From Micromonospora sp. WMMD1102 (lineage in GTDB: Bacteria; Actinomycetota; Actinomycetes; Mycobacteriales; Micromonosporaceae): DNA of 64,000 nucleotides. Both the position numbers and the translations under genes were made by a program. The stretch's first letter is position 1. Each line of letters opens with the position of its first letter. Of this stretch, positions 38,727 to 46,905 are shown piece after piece. Below the pieces are notes generated by a model. The model was not told the origin of the DNA, did not search any database, and saw only the letters and a program-made list of their open reading frames with translations. The stretch spans positions 6,389,001 to 6,453,000 of the forward strand of contig NZ_JARUBN010000001.1 in the NCBI RefSeq assembly GCF_029626265.1. Reading direction: 5' to 3'.

Positions 38727-39773
38727 CTACACGCTGACGATCGTGAGCGGCATGGCGGAATCGGCGGGCAGGTCCAGCCGGCTCGGGGCGACCCCGGCGG
38801 CGACCAGGTGCGAGCCGAGTGCGGCGACCATCGCCCCGTTGTCGGTGCAGAGCTTCGGCCGGGGTACCCGGACCCGGATGCCGTGCTTCGCCGCCCGTTC
38901 CTCGGCCAGCGCCCGCAGCCGGGAGTTGGCGGCCACCCCGCCGCCGAGCACCAGGGTGTCGACGCCCCGGTCCCGGCAGGCCGCGATCGCCTTGCGGGTG
39001 AGTACGTCGCAGACCGCCTCCTGGAACGAGGCGGCCACGTCCGGCACCGGTACCGGCTCGCCGGCCCGCTGCTTCGCCTCCACCCAGCGGGCCACCGCCG
39101 TCTTCAGCCCGGAGAACGAGAAGTCGAAGCGGTGTGCGGCGAGGTCCTTCGGGGCGGTCAGCCCGCGCGGGAAGGCGATCGCGTCCGGTGCGCCGGAGCG
39201 GGCCTCCCGGTCGATCGGCGGGCCGCCCGGGAACGGCAGCCCGAGCAGCCGGGCCACCTTGTCGAAGGCCTCCCCGGCGGCGTCGTCGATTGTGGCGCCG
39301 AGCGGGGTGACCCCGGTGGCCAGGTCGTCCACCAGCAGCAGTGAGGAGTGTCCGCCGGAGACCAGCAGCGCGATCGCCGGTTCGGGCAGCGGGCCGTGCT
39401 CCAGGGTGTCCACCGCGACGTGCGCGGCCAGGTGGTTGACCCCGTACACCGGCTTCTCGGCGGCCAGCGCGTAGCCCTTGGCGGCGGCCACTCCGACCAG
39501 CAGCGCTCCGGCCAGCCCGGGCCCGGCGGTGACCGCGATCGCGTCGACGTCGGCCAGGCTCACCCCGGCGTCGTCGAGCGCCCGCCGCATGGTCGGCACG
39601 ATCGCCTCCAGGTGGGCCCGGCTGGCCACCTCCGGCACCACCCCGCCGAACCGGGCGTGCTCGTCCACGCTGGACGCCAGCGCGTCGGCGAGCAGGGTGT
39701 GCCCGCGTACGACGCCGACGCCTGTCTCGTCGCAGGAGGTCTCGATCCCGAGGATCAGGGGTTCGTCAGCCAT
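38727..39773 (-). CDS. tsaD: tRNA N6-threonylcarbamoyladenosine transferase subunit TsaD
   Basis: A 348-residue enzyme that transfers threonylcarbamoyl to A37 of ANN-decoding tRNAs, together with TsaB and TsaE. The metal site HLAAH, the start [16 protein letters not shown] and the glycine-rich [12 protein letters not shown] are conserved. The ATG overlaps the rimI stop by eight bases, showing translational coupling. Equivalent to mycobacterial gcp. Essential in most bacteria. Confidence 0.97.
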   Translation of the reverse strand: MADEPLILGIETSCDETGVGVVRGHTLLADALASSVDEHARFGGVVPEVASRAHLEAIVPTMRRALDDAGVSLADVDAIAVTAGPGLAGALLVGVAAAKGYALAAEKPVYGVNHLAAHVAVDTLEHGPLPEPAIALLVSGGHSSLLLVDDLATGVTPLGATIDDAAGEAFDKVARLLGLPFPGGPPIDREARSGAPDAIAFPRGLTAPKDLAAHRFDFSFSGLKTAVARWVEAKQRAGEPVPVPDVAASFQEAVCDVLTRKAIAACRDRGVDTLVLGGGVAANSRLRALAEERAAKHGIRVRVPRPKLCTDNGAMVAALGSHLVAAGVAPSRLDLPADSAMPLTIVSV

Positions 39774-40260
39774 TTTCCGCCCGTTCCAGTTCGACCTGCA
39801 TCACCAGCGCGTCGGTGTTGCTCGGTTGGTAGTAGCCGCGCCGCACCCCGACCGGCTCGAATCCGTACGCGGCGTAGAGGCGCTGCGCCGGTGCGTTGTC
39901 CACCGCCACCTCCAGCAGCACCCGGCGTACGCCGCGCCGGGTCGCCTCGGCCAGCAGCTCGACGAGCAGCATCCGGCCGATCCCGGCGCGCTGGACGTCC
40001 CGGCGTACGGCCACGTTCTGCACCCAGGCCTCGTCCGGCGGCGCGACGGCCAGCCCGGCGTAGCCGACGAGCGCGTCGGTGTCGTCGAGCGCCGCGAGAT
40101 AGTGGTGTCCGTTCGCCAGTTCGTTCCAGAACATCGCCGCCGACCACTGCTCGGCGCCGAACAGGTCCGCCTCGATCGGCAAGGCCTCGGAGATGTGCCA
40201 CCAGCGGAACGGCCCGAGCCGGATCGTCCGGGCACTGCCCTCGTCGACCGCCGGCGTCAC
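39766..40260 (-). CDS. rimI: Ribosomal-protein-alanine N-acetyltransferase
   Basis: A 164-residue GNAT enzyme that acetylates the N-terminus of ribosomal protein S18 and possibly others. The acetyl-CoA loop [19 protein letters not shown] and the C-terminal [20 protein letters not shown] are typical. GTG start 10 bases after tsaB; its end overlaps tsaD. In several actinobacteria rimI and tsaD are fused; here they are separate but coupled. Confidence 0.94.
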   Translation of the reverse strand: MTPAVDEGSARTIRLGPFRWWHISEALPIEADLFGAEQWSAAMFWNELANGHHYLAALDDTDALVGYAGLAVAPPDEAWVQNVAVRRDVQRAGIGRMLLVELLAEATRRGVRRVLLEVAVDNAPAQRLYAAYGFEPVGVRRGYYQPSNTDALVMQVELERAENG

Positions 40261-40270
40261 CGTGGGACCC

Positions 40271-40972
40271 TCACTGTAAGACCGGCTTGCGGCCGGCCGC
40301 CGCCACCGCGTCCGGCCGGCGCAGGTAGAGCGGGGTGAGCTGCTCGCCCGGGGCGCCGGCCCGGACCCGCTCGGCCGCCAGCTCCGCGAGCGCGTACGGC
40401 GGTGGGTAGTCGAGGCCGGCTCGCGGCGTCAGGCCGAGGATGTCGGCGTACCGGTGGGCACCCTCGCCGACCGCGACCCGGACGCCCAGCTCGCGGGCCC
40501 GCTCCGCGACGGCGGCCGGGGTGTCGACCCCGGGTCCGGCCAGCCGCTCGCCGGCCGGGTCGTAGACGGCCCAGTAGATTTCCCGGCGCCGGGCGTCGGT
40601 GGCGGCCAGCACCGGTCCGGCCTCCGGCACCGCCCCCGGCTGGGGGTGGGTGGCGGCGTGGCCGATGGCGTCGAGCGAGGGCACACCGTAGGTCGGTATG
40701 CCGAGCACCTGTCCCATGCTGGCGGCGGTGACCAGGCCGACCCGCAGTCCGGTGAACGGCCCGGGTCCGACCCCGGCCACCACGGCGGCCAGGTCGGTCG
40801 GGCGGGCGCCGGCCCCGGCGAGCACCTCGGAGACCTGCGGCGCCAGCAGTTCGCCATGGGCGCGCGCGTCGACGACGCGGCGTTCGCCGCGCGGCACTAC
40901 CGCGTCGGTGGTGATCTCCGCCAGTGCGGCGGTCACCGCCGGGGTCGAGGATTCCAGCACGAGTACGAGCAC
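40271..40972 (-). CDS. tsaB: tRNA threonylcarbamoyladenosine biosynthesis protein TsaB
   Basis: A 233-residue ASKHA-fold partner of TsaD. Features include LVLVLESSTPAVTAAL at the start and GVGPGPFTGLRVGLVTAASM. TsaB scaffolds the TsaB-D-E complex and does not itself transfer the group. GTG start at 40972. Followed by rimI and tsaD; an unrelated ung gene sits between tsaE and tsaB. Confidence 0.95.
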   Translation of the reverse strand: MLVLVLESSTPAVTAALAEITTDAVVPRGERRVVDARAHGELLAPQVSEVLAGAGARPTDLAAVVAGVGPGPFTGLRVGLVTAASMGQVLGIPTYGVPSLDAIGHAATHPQPGAVPEAGPVLAATDARRREIYWAVYDPAGERLAGPGVDTPAAVAERARELGVRVAVGEGAHRYADILGLTPRAGLDYPPPYALAELAAERVRAGAPGEQLTPLYLRRPDAVAAAGRKPVLQ

Positions 40973-41100
40973 ATAGGCACCCTAACCGGACTGCCACCCG
41001 CACCGGGCCCCGCCCGGGGCGGCGTGGGACCGGAGCTTCCCCACCGGCGCGCTGACCGCCGGCTGGTCGAGGTCTGCGACGGTGGCGGGCCCGGCACGCG

Positions 41101-41787
41101 TCAGCGGGCTGAGAGGTCCCAGTCGACGGTGGGCCGACCGGCGTCGGCGAGCGCCTTGTTGCAGGCGCTGAACGGGCGGCTGCCCAGGAATCCCCGGGGG
41201 TTCATCGGGCTCGGGTGGCCGGCCTCCAGCACCACGTGCGCCGGGTTGCCGACAAGCGCGGCCTTCTTCCGCGCGTAGCCGCCCCAGAGCAGGAAGACGA
41301 TCCGCTCCGGGCGGGCATCCAGGGCCTTGATCGTGGCGTCGGTGAACGCCTCCCAGCCCTTGTTGCCGTGCGAGCCCGGGGTGGCCTGCCGGACGGTAAG
41401 CACCGCATTGAGCAGCAGCACGCCCTGGCTCGCCCAGCGGGTCAGGTTGCCGCTGCGCGACACCGGCACCCCGAGGTCGTCGGCCAGTTCCTTGAAGACG
41501 TTGCGCAGCGACGGCGGCACCGCGACACCGTCCCGGACGCTGAAGCTGAGCCCGTGCGCCTGGCCCGCCTTGTGGTAGGGATCCTGACCGAGGATCAGCA
41601 CCCGGCAGTCCTCCGGCGCGCAGAGCCGGTAGGCCGCGAAGAGGTCCTCCAGCGGCGGGAAGACGGTCTGGGAGGCATACTCCCCGGCGACGAACTCGCC
41701 CAACGCGGCCGTCTCGGCCGGGTCGAGGTGCGGGTCCAGCGCCGCCCGCCAGGCCGGCGGCAGCAGGGCCGGAAGATCCAGGGTCAT
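41101..41787 (-). CDS. ung: Uracil-DNA glycosylase
   Basis: A 228-residue base-excision repair enzyme that removes uracil from DNA. Motif GQDPYH (catalytic Asp) and HPSPMNPRGFLGS (catalytic His) are intact, as is LLLNAVLTVRQATPGSH. Family A (Ung), of normal length. It is inserted in the tsa operon between tsaE and tsaB with 128 bases on either side, unlike the mycobacterial order. Confidence 0.97.
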   Translation of the reverse strand: MTLDLPALLPPAWRAALDPHLDPAETAALGEFVAGEYASQTVFPPLEDLFAAYRLCAPEDCRVLILGQDPYHKAGQAHGLSFSVRDGVAVPPSLRNVFKELADDLGVPVSRSGNLTRWASQGVLLLNAVLTVRQATPGSHGNKGWEAFTDATIKALDARPERIVFLLWGGYARKKAALVGNPAHVVLEAGHPSPMNPRGFLGSRPFSACNKALADAGRPTVDWDLSAR

Positions 41788-41882
41788 CGGTAACCTCTCG
41801 AACGCCAGGATGTTTCCCGCACTCTAGAAGTCCGGTACGACACCGGGGGCATCGGCTCCAACCAGCCGGCGCCAGCGGCACC

Positions 41883-41938
41883 CGGCCTCAGCGCAGTACG
41901 GCGAGGCGCTCGGCCTCAGCGCAGTACGGCGAGGCGCT
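41883..41938 (-). repeat. Perfect 28-bp tandem duplication over the tsaE stop
   Basis: The 28-bp unit occurs at 41883-41910 and 41911-41938 without mismatch. The stop TGA of tsaE lies at 41916-41918 in the second unit; an identical TGA lies at 41888-41890 in the first, now outside the gene. Confidence 0.92.
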
Positions 41939-42431
41939 CGGCCCAGTCGCCGCCGAACGGCACCAGCACGATCCGGCGGGTGTCGTCGTCCCGCCGGTCG
42001 ATGAGCACCCGCAGGTGCTCATCGACCAGGTGCTCGACCATGCCCTCGCCCCACTCGACGACGGTGACCGCCTCGTCCACCGACGCGTCCAGGTCGAGGT
42101 CGTCGATCTCGGCCCGGGGGTCGACCGCCTCACCGAGCCGGTACGCGTCGGCGTGCACCAGCGTGACCCGGCCACCCCGGGCCGGATCGGGGCGGTGCAC
42201 CCGGGCGATCACGAAGGTCGGCGAGGTGATCTCGCCGAGTACGCCCAGCCCGGCGCCGATCCCCTGCACCAGGGCGGTCTTGCCGGCGCCCAGCGGGCCG
42301 GTCAGCACCAGCAGGTCGCCGGTGCGGAGCAGCCCGCCGAGCCGCCTCCCGAACCCGTGGGTGTCCGCCACCGTGGGCAGCTCGCGGACCAGTTCCGGAC
42401 TGCCGTGCGGGCCGGCCGAGGCGTCGCTCAT
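41916..42431 (-). CDS. tsaE: tRNA threonylcarbamoyladenosine biosynthesis ATPase TsaE
   Basis: A 171-residue ATPase that resets the TsaB-TsaD complex. Walker A GPLGAGKTALVQ, the switch ITSPTFVIARVH, and VVEWGEGM are conserved. The ATG at 42431 follows AAGGAA; a GTG at 42452 would add seven residues and would leave three bases after the hydrolase stop. Probably coupled to the upstream hydrolase gene. Its final 28 bases are tandemly duplicated. Confidence 0.94.
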   Translation of the reverse strand: MSDASAGPHGSPELVRELPTVADTHGFGRRLGGLLRTGDLLVLTGPLGAGKTALVQGIGAGLGVLGEITSPTFVIARVHRPDPARGGRVTLVHADAYRLGEAVDPRAEIDDLDLDASVDEAVTVVEWGEGMVEHLVDEHLRVLIDRRDDDTRRIVLVPFGGDWAERLAVLR

Positions 42432-42455
42432 CCGCGCAGTTGTTCCTTCCACAGT

Positions 42456-43604
42456 TCAGGTCTCTCCTCGGCCGGGCAGCCGGTCGAGGAAGTCCAGCAG
42501 TGCCGTGTTGACCTCGTCGGCGTGTTCCAGCATCACCACGTGCCCACTGTCGGGCACCTTGACATATTCGGCCTCCGGCAGCCAGCGGACGATCTCGTCG
42601 GAGTGGGTGACCGGCGTGATCATGTCGCGCTCGCCCACGATGACCAGGGTCGGGGTGTTCCGCAGTGCGGCGAGCACCGGATAGCGGGCGTGCAGGTAGA
42701 TGGTGCGCAGGTAGCGGGCCACCGTCTCGGTGGAGGTCCGCGAGTTCATTCTCTCCACATAGGAGACCAGTGCCGGACTCGGGGTCGGGGTGCCGAAGCC
42801 GTACCGGCGGGTCAGCAGCCAGGCCAGGTTCGCGGAGGCGCGCCGGGCCCGGTCGAGCACGCCACCGGTCAGCCGGGTGGCGTTGTCCACCACCGGGAGC
42901 AGCGGGGTGCCGGCCCGGGCGACGATCGTCGGCAGGCCGAACTTCGTCTCCGCCACCAGCCCGCCCGAGGTGGCCATCAGCACGGTGCCGACCACCCGCT
43001 CGGCGAACAGCCCCGGATGGCGTTCGGCGAGCGCCATCAGGGTCATCCCGCCCATCGAGTGCCCGACCAGCACCAGCGGGCCGGTCGGGGCGGTCCGGTC
43101 GAGCACCGAACGGAGCGTCTCGGCGAGCGCCTGGAGCTGGTACTCGCCGGACTCCAGCCGGCCGGAACGGCCGTGTCCCGGCTGGTCGTAGAAGACCATC
43201 CGGTCCTCGCCCCGCTCGGTGAGGACCTTGCGCTGGAAGTGGAAGGTGCCCATGTCCAGGCAGAAGCCGTGCACGAAGACCAGGGTCGGCCGCCCCGGGT
43301 CGGGCGGCGGCCCGACGATCTCGACGTGGATGTCGGTGCCGTCGGCGGTGGTGACGGTGCAGGACTCGTCGTAGGGCAGCGCGCCGAACGGTTCGGTCGC
43401 GTAGCGGTCGCCGGGTGCGGCCTTGGAACGGCGTACCACCGCTCGTTCGGCGGCCACCCCGGCGGCGATGCCGGCCGCCGCGACCCCGGCCGCCGCGCCG
43501 ATGATGCCGGCCACCCGGAACAGCCCGGTCCGGGCCGGGGTACGCCGGGACGGCTGCCGCTGCACGGGCACCCGGGACGGGGCGAGCCGGCGGGCGGGGC
43601 TCAC
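42456..43604 (-). CDS. Alpha/beta-hydrolase with N-terminal anchor
   Basis: A 382-residue protein. One transmembrane helix lies at about residues 30-52, then an alpha/beta-hydrolase domain with oxyanion loop VFVHGFCLD, nucleophile GHSMGG, acid GERDMITP and histidine GHVVMLEH, so the triad is complete. Substrate unknown; family members are esterases or lipases. It lies between alr and tsaE in the operon. The GTG start sits at the edge of a 62-bp tandem repeat that fills the gap after alr. Confidence 0.85.
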   Translation of the reverse strand: MSPARRLAPSRVPVQRQPSRRTPARTGLFRVAGIIGAAAGVAAAGIAAGVAAERAVVRRSKAAPGDRYATEPFGALPYDESCTVTTADGTDIHVEIVGPPPDPGRPTLVFVHGFCLDMGTFHFQRKVLTERGEDRMVFYDQPGHGRSGRLESGEYQLQALAETLRSVLDRTAPTGPLVLVGHSMGGMTLMALAERHPGLFAERVVGTVLMATSGGLVAETKFGLPTIVARAGTPLLPVVDNATRLTGGVLDRARRASANLAWLLTRRYGFGTPTPSPALVSYVERMNSRTSTETVARYLRTIYLHARYPVLAALRNTPTLVIVGERDMITPVTHSDEIVRWLPEAEYVKVPDSGHVVMLEHADEVNTALLDFLDRLPGRGET

Positions 43605-43727
43605 CGGAGCCTGCTTTTCGTTCGTGACCGCGGGGCTCGCAAACCCGGCTCACTCCTCGCACTCACCGGAGCCCGCCTTCCGTTCGTGACTGCGGGGCTC
43701 GCAAACCCGGCTCACTCCTCGCACTCA
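43600..43727 (-). repeat. 62-bp tandem repeat between alr and the hydrolase gene
   Basis: Units begin at 43600 and 43662 and differ at a few positions; a third partial unit at 43724 holds the alr stop. Each unit, read on the minus strand, contains GTGAGTGCGAGGAGTGAGCC, which looks like a start region. It fills almost all of the intergenic gap. Confidence 0.85.
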
Positions 43728-44843
43728 CGATGCTGCTCCGTCGTACACCCGGGGCACCCGGACCCCGCCGAACCGGGTGACGATCTCGTAGTTGATGGTG
43801 CCGATCGCCTCGGCCCAGTCGTCGGCGGTCGGTGCGCCGTCCGCGCCGTCGCCGAAGAGCGTCGCCACGTCGCCCGGGGCCACCGGGTCGTCGCCGCAGT
43901 CCAGCACGATCTGGTCCATGCAGACCCGGCCGGCGATCCGGCGCCGGGCCCCGGCGAGCTGGACCGGGCCGACGTTCGAGGCGTGCCGGGGGACCCCGTC
44001 GGCATAGCCGAGCGGCACGACGGCGAGGGTGCTCTCCCGATCGGTGTGGTAGGTGTGGCCGTAGGAGACACCGGTGCCGGGTGGCACCCGCTTGGTCAGG
44101 GTCACCCGGGCCCGGGCGGTCATCGCCGGGCGCAGCCCGAACTGCTCGCCGGCCACCGGCGACAGCCCGTACATCGCGATGCCGGGGCGGACCAGGTCGA
44201 AGTGGGTGTCAGGGCGGGTCAGCGTGGCGGCCGAGTTGGCCAGGTGCCGGTAGCGGGGGCGCAGTCCGGCCCGCTCGGCCAGGGCCAGCCCCTCGGCGAA
44301 GACGGCGAGCTGCCGGTCGGTGGTGGCGTGCGTGGGCGCGTCGGCGTGGACCAGGTGGCTCCACAGCCCGACCACCTCGACCAGCCCGTCGGCCTGGGCC
44401 TTCGCCGCCGCGTCGAGCAGCTCGGGCCAGTCGGTGATTGTCGCGCCGCCCCGGGAGAGGCCGGTATCGATCTTGAGGTGGGCCCGGGCCGGCCGGCCGG
44501 CCCGCTCGGCGGCGGCGACCAGCTCGGCGAGCTGGCCCACACTGGCGGCGGCCAGGTCGACGTCGGCGGTCACCCCGTCGTGCAGCGGCAGCCCGGGGGC
44601 GAGCAGCCAGGCCAGCACCGGTGCCTCGATCCCGCCCCGGCGCAGCGTCAGCGCCTCCTTTAGGGTGCAGACGCCCAGCCAGTCCGCCCCGGCCGACAGC
44701 GCCGCACCGGCGACCGGGAGCATGCCGTGGCCGTACGCGTCGCCCTTGACCACGGCCATCAGTTCGGCGCCGGTCCCGGCCCGCAGCCGGGAGACGTTGT
44801 CGCGGATCGCGTCAAGGTCGACGCGTACCTCGGCCTGCCACAT
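43725..44843 (-). CDS. alr: Alanine racemase
   Basis: A 372-residue PLP enzyme that interconverts L- and D-alanine for peptidoglycan. The PLP lysine lies in AVVKGDAYGHG (about residue 33) and the second catalytic tyrosine in VSYGHTYHT. Normal length. Placed between nnr and the hydrolase/tsaE pair, as in mycobacteria. Confidence 0.96.
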   Translation of the reverse strand: MWQAEVRVDLDAIRDNVSRLRAGTGAELMAVVKGDAYGHGMLPVAGAALSAGADWLGVCTLKEALTLRRGGIEAPVLAWLLAPGLPLHDGVTADVDLAAASVGQLAELVAAAERAGRPARAHLKIDTGLSRGGATITDWPELLDAAAKAQADGLVEVVGLWSHLVHADAPTHATTDRQLAVFAEGLALAERAGLRPRYRHLANSAATLTRPDTHFDLVRPGIAMYGLSPVAGEQFGLRPAMTARARVTLTKRVPPGTGVSYGHTYHTDRESTLAVVPLGYADGVPRHASNVGPVQLAGARRRIAGRVCMDQIVLDCGDDPVAPGDVATLFGDGADGAPTADDWAEAIGTINYEIVTRFGGVRVPRVYDGAAS

Positions 44844-44911
44844 GCCCTCAGCCTACTGTCCGGTAGATCGAACCGGCCCCAGGTGGCGTGACCAGGACAG
44901 TTCCCGCTCCC

Positions 44912-44971
44912 CCGGGCGGCCGGTCAGCGGGGCAGCCGGACAGCCGGGCGGCCGGTCAGCGGGGCAGCCGG
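44912..44971 (-). repeat. 32-bp tandem duplication over the nnr stop
   Basis: Units begin at 44912 and 44944 and are identical for the first 28 bases. The nnr stop TGA (44956-44958) lies in the second; its copy lies at 44924-44926. Confidence 0.9.
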
Positions 44972-46422
44972 GCGATCACCGGGCGCAGCGCGGCGGCCAC
45001 GTCGGCGGCGGTCACCGGGCCGTGCCGGGCCGCCTCCTGCCCGGCCAACCCGTGCAGGTACGCCGCAGCCGCCGCCGCCCGCTCGGCCGGCAGCCCGGCG
45101 GCGAGCAGCGAGCCGAGCAACCCGGCCAGCACGTCGCCGGTGCCGCCGGTGGCCAACGCCGGGGTGCCGGTCGGGTTGGCGAAGACCCGCCCGTCCGGGG
45201 TGGCGATCACCGTCCGGTCCCCCTTGAGCAGCACCACCGCGTTCATCCAGCTCGCCAGTTTCAGCGCCGCCCCGACCCGGTCGGTGGGCGACTCGCCGCA
45301 GAGCCGGGCGTACTCCCGGTCGTGCGGGGTGACCACGATCGGCGCGTCCCGCCCCCGCAGCCGCTCCGCCATCGAGCCGTCCACCAGCAGGGTGAGCGCG
45401 TCGGCGTCCAGCACCACCGGCACCGGTGCGGCGAGTACGCAGCGCAGCTCGGTGGCGGCCCGCTCGTCGGTGCCGAGCCCGGAGCCGCAGACCCACGCCT
45501 GCACCCGGCCGGCGTCCTTGACCCGTTCGGCGGCGACCACTGACGGATAGCGGCGCAGCACCTCGGCACGGGCGCCACCGGCGTACCGGATCATGCCGGT
45601 CGGCCCGGCGACCGCGCCGCCGGTCGAGAGCACCGCCGCACCCGGGTACGTCGCCGAGCCGGTGGCCAGCCCGACCACCCCCCGACTGTATTTCTCCTCC
45701 TCCGGGCCGAGCCGTGGCCACCAGTCGCACACGTCCGACCACTCGGGTACGCGGACCGCCGGGGTGCCCCGCAGCCACGGGCCGAGCCCGATGTCGACGA
45801 GTTCGACCCGCCCGGCCCGGGGCGCGGCCGGCCCGACCACCAGGGCCGGCTTCAGGCAGCCGAAGGTAACCGTCAGGTCGGCGGTCACGGTGCCGGGCAG
45901 GTTGCCGGGCCGGGGCACCCCGCCGGTGTCCACCTCGACCCCGCTCGGCACGTCCACCGCCACCACCGTCGCCCGGTCCCCGGACCGGCCGGTCAGCTCG
46001 GGCAGCGCGGCGACCAGCTCGGCCGCCGGCTCGCGCAGTCCGCCCGAGCCGCCGATCCCGACGATCCCGTCCAGCACCAGGTCGGCGCGCTCCGGCAGCC
46101 GCTCGACCAGCCGGCCACCGGCGGCGCGCAGCGCGGCCAGGCCGCCGGTGTGCACCCGGTCGGGGGCCAGCAGCAGGGCGCTCACCGCCGCGCCCCGGCC
46201 GGCCAGCAGGGCACCGGCGTAGAGGGTGTCGCCGCCGTTGTCGCCGGAGCCGACCAGCAGCAGCACCCGGGAGCCGTAGACCCCGCCCCGCTCGGCGAGC
46301 AGCCGGGCGCAGTGTCCGGCCAGCCCGCCGGCCGCCCGCCGCATCAGGGTGCCGGCCGGCACGGTGGCCAGCAGGGCCCGCTCGGCGGCGCGTACGTCCG
46401 CCACCCGCCACGCCGTCCTCAT
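44956..46422 (-). CDS. nnr: Bifunctional NAD(P)H-hydrate epimerase/ADP-dependent dehydratase
   Basis: A 488-residue two-domain repair enzyme for damaged NAD(P)H. The N-terminal YjeF epimerase (about 1-215) shows LLLVGSGDNGGDTLYAGALL and VAVDVPSGV; the C-terminal dehydratase (about 220-488) shows the nucleotide loop TGGTGDVLAGLLGSLLA and VVTPHDREYARL. ATG at 46422. Its 3' end is duplicated over the stop. Conserved position between acpS/glmS and alr. Confidence 0.95.
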   Translation of the reverse strand: MRTAWRVADVRAAERALLATVPAGTLMRRAAGGLAGHCARLLAERGGVYGSRVLLLVGSGDNGGDTLYAGALLAGRGAAVSALLLAPDRVHTGGLAALRAAGGRLVERLPERADLVLDGIVGIGGSGGLREPAAELVAALPELTGRSGDRATVVAVDVPSGVEVDTGGVPRPGNLPGTVTADLTVTFGCLKPALVVGPAAPRAGRVELVDIGLGPWLRGTPAVRVPEWSDVCDWWPRLGPEEEKYSRGVVGLATGSATYPGAAVLSTGGAVAGPTGMIRYAGGARAEVLRRYPSVVAAERVKDAGRVQAWVCGSGLGTDERAATELRCVLAAPVPVVLDADALTLLVDGSMAERLRGRDAPIVVTPHDREYARLCGESPTDRVGAALKLASWMNAVVLLKGDRTVIATPDGRVFANPTGTPALATGGTGDVLAGLLGSLLAAGLPAERAAAAAAYLHGLAGQEAARHGPVTAADVAAALRPVIARLPR

Positions 46423-46520
46423 CGCTCCGCCCTCCGCAGCGCCGTGCCCACCCGCTCCGTCTCCCGCACCGCCACGCTCGCCGGCCCAGCCGTGCGCGGC
46501 ATCGTCCTCACCGCTCCGCC
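46414..46520 (-). repeat. 18-bp direct repeat flanking the acpS-nnr gap
   Basis: CGTCCTCATCGCTCCGCC (46414-46431, spanning the nnr ATG) and CGTCCTCACCGCTCCGCC (46503-46520, with the acpS stop at 46508-46510) differ at one base and are 89 bases apart. Confidence 0.6.
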
Positions 46521-46876
46521 ACCACCATCGCCGAGGCGATGCCGCCGTCGTGTGACAGCGAGAGGTGCCAGCGTTGCACCCCGCGCCGGGTGGCGGCGGC
46601 CGCGACCGTGCCGGTGACGGTGAGCCAGGGCCGCCCGTCCGGGTCGGCGACCACCTCGCAGTCGTGCCAGCGCAGCCCGGCCGGTGCGCCGAGCGCCTTG
46701 GCCACCGCCTCCTTGGCGGCGAACCGGGCGGCGAGCGACTCGGCCGAGCGGGGACTGCCCGACCCGGTGACCCGCTCGGCCTCGGTGAAGAGCCGGTCGG
46801 CCAGCAGCGGGGTGCGCGCGAGCGCCCTGGCGAACCGGTCGACGAGTACGACGTCGATGCCGACTGCGACGATCAC
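46508..46876 (-). CDS. acpS: Holo-[acyl-carrier-protein] synthase
   Basis: A 122-residue enzyme that moves 4'-phosphopantetheine from CoA to acyl carrier protein. The Mg2+/CoA motifs [11 protein letters not shown] and [12 protein letters not shown] are intact, as is the C-terminal [13 protein letters not shown] start 29 bases after glmS. The enzyme acts as a trimer. Confidence 0.95.
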   Translation of the reverse strand: MIVAVGIDVVLVDRFARALARTPLLADRLFTEAERVTGSGSPRSAESLAARFAAKEAVAKALGAPAGLRWHDCEVVADPDGRPWLTVTGTVAAAATRRGVQRWHLSLSHDGGIASAMVVAER

Positions 46877-46905
46877 CGCCTCACCCTACCGGCGGGCGCC
46901 GCGAC

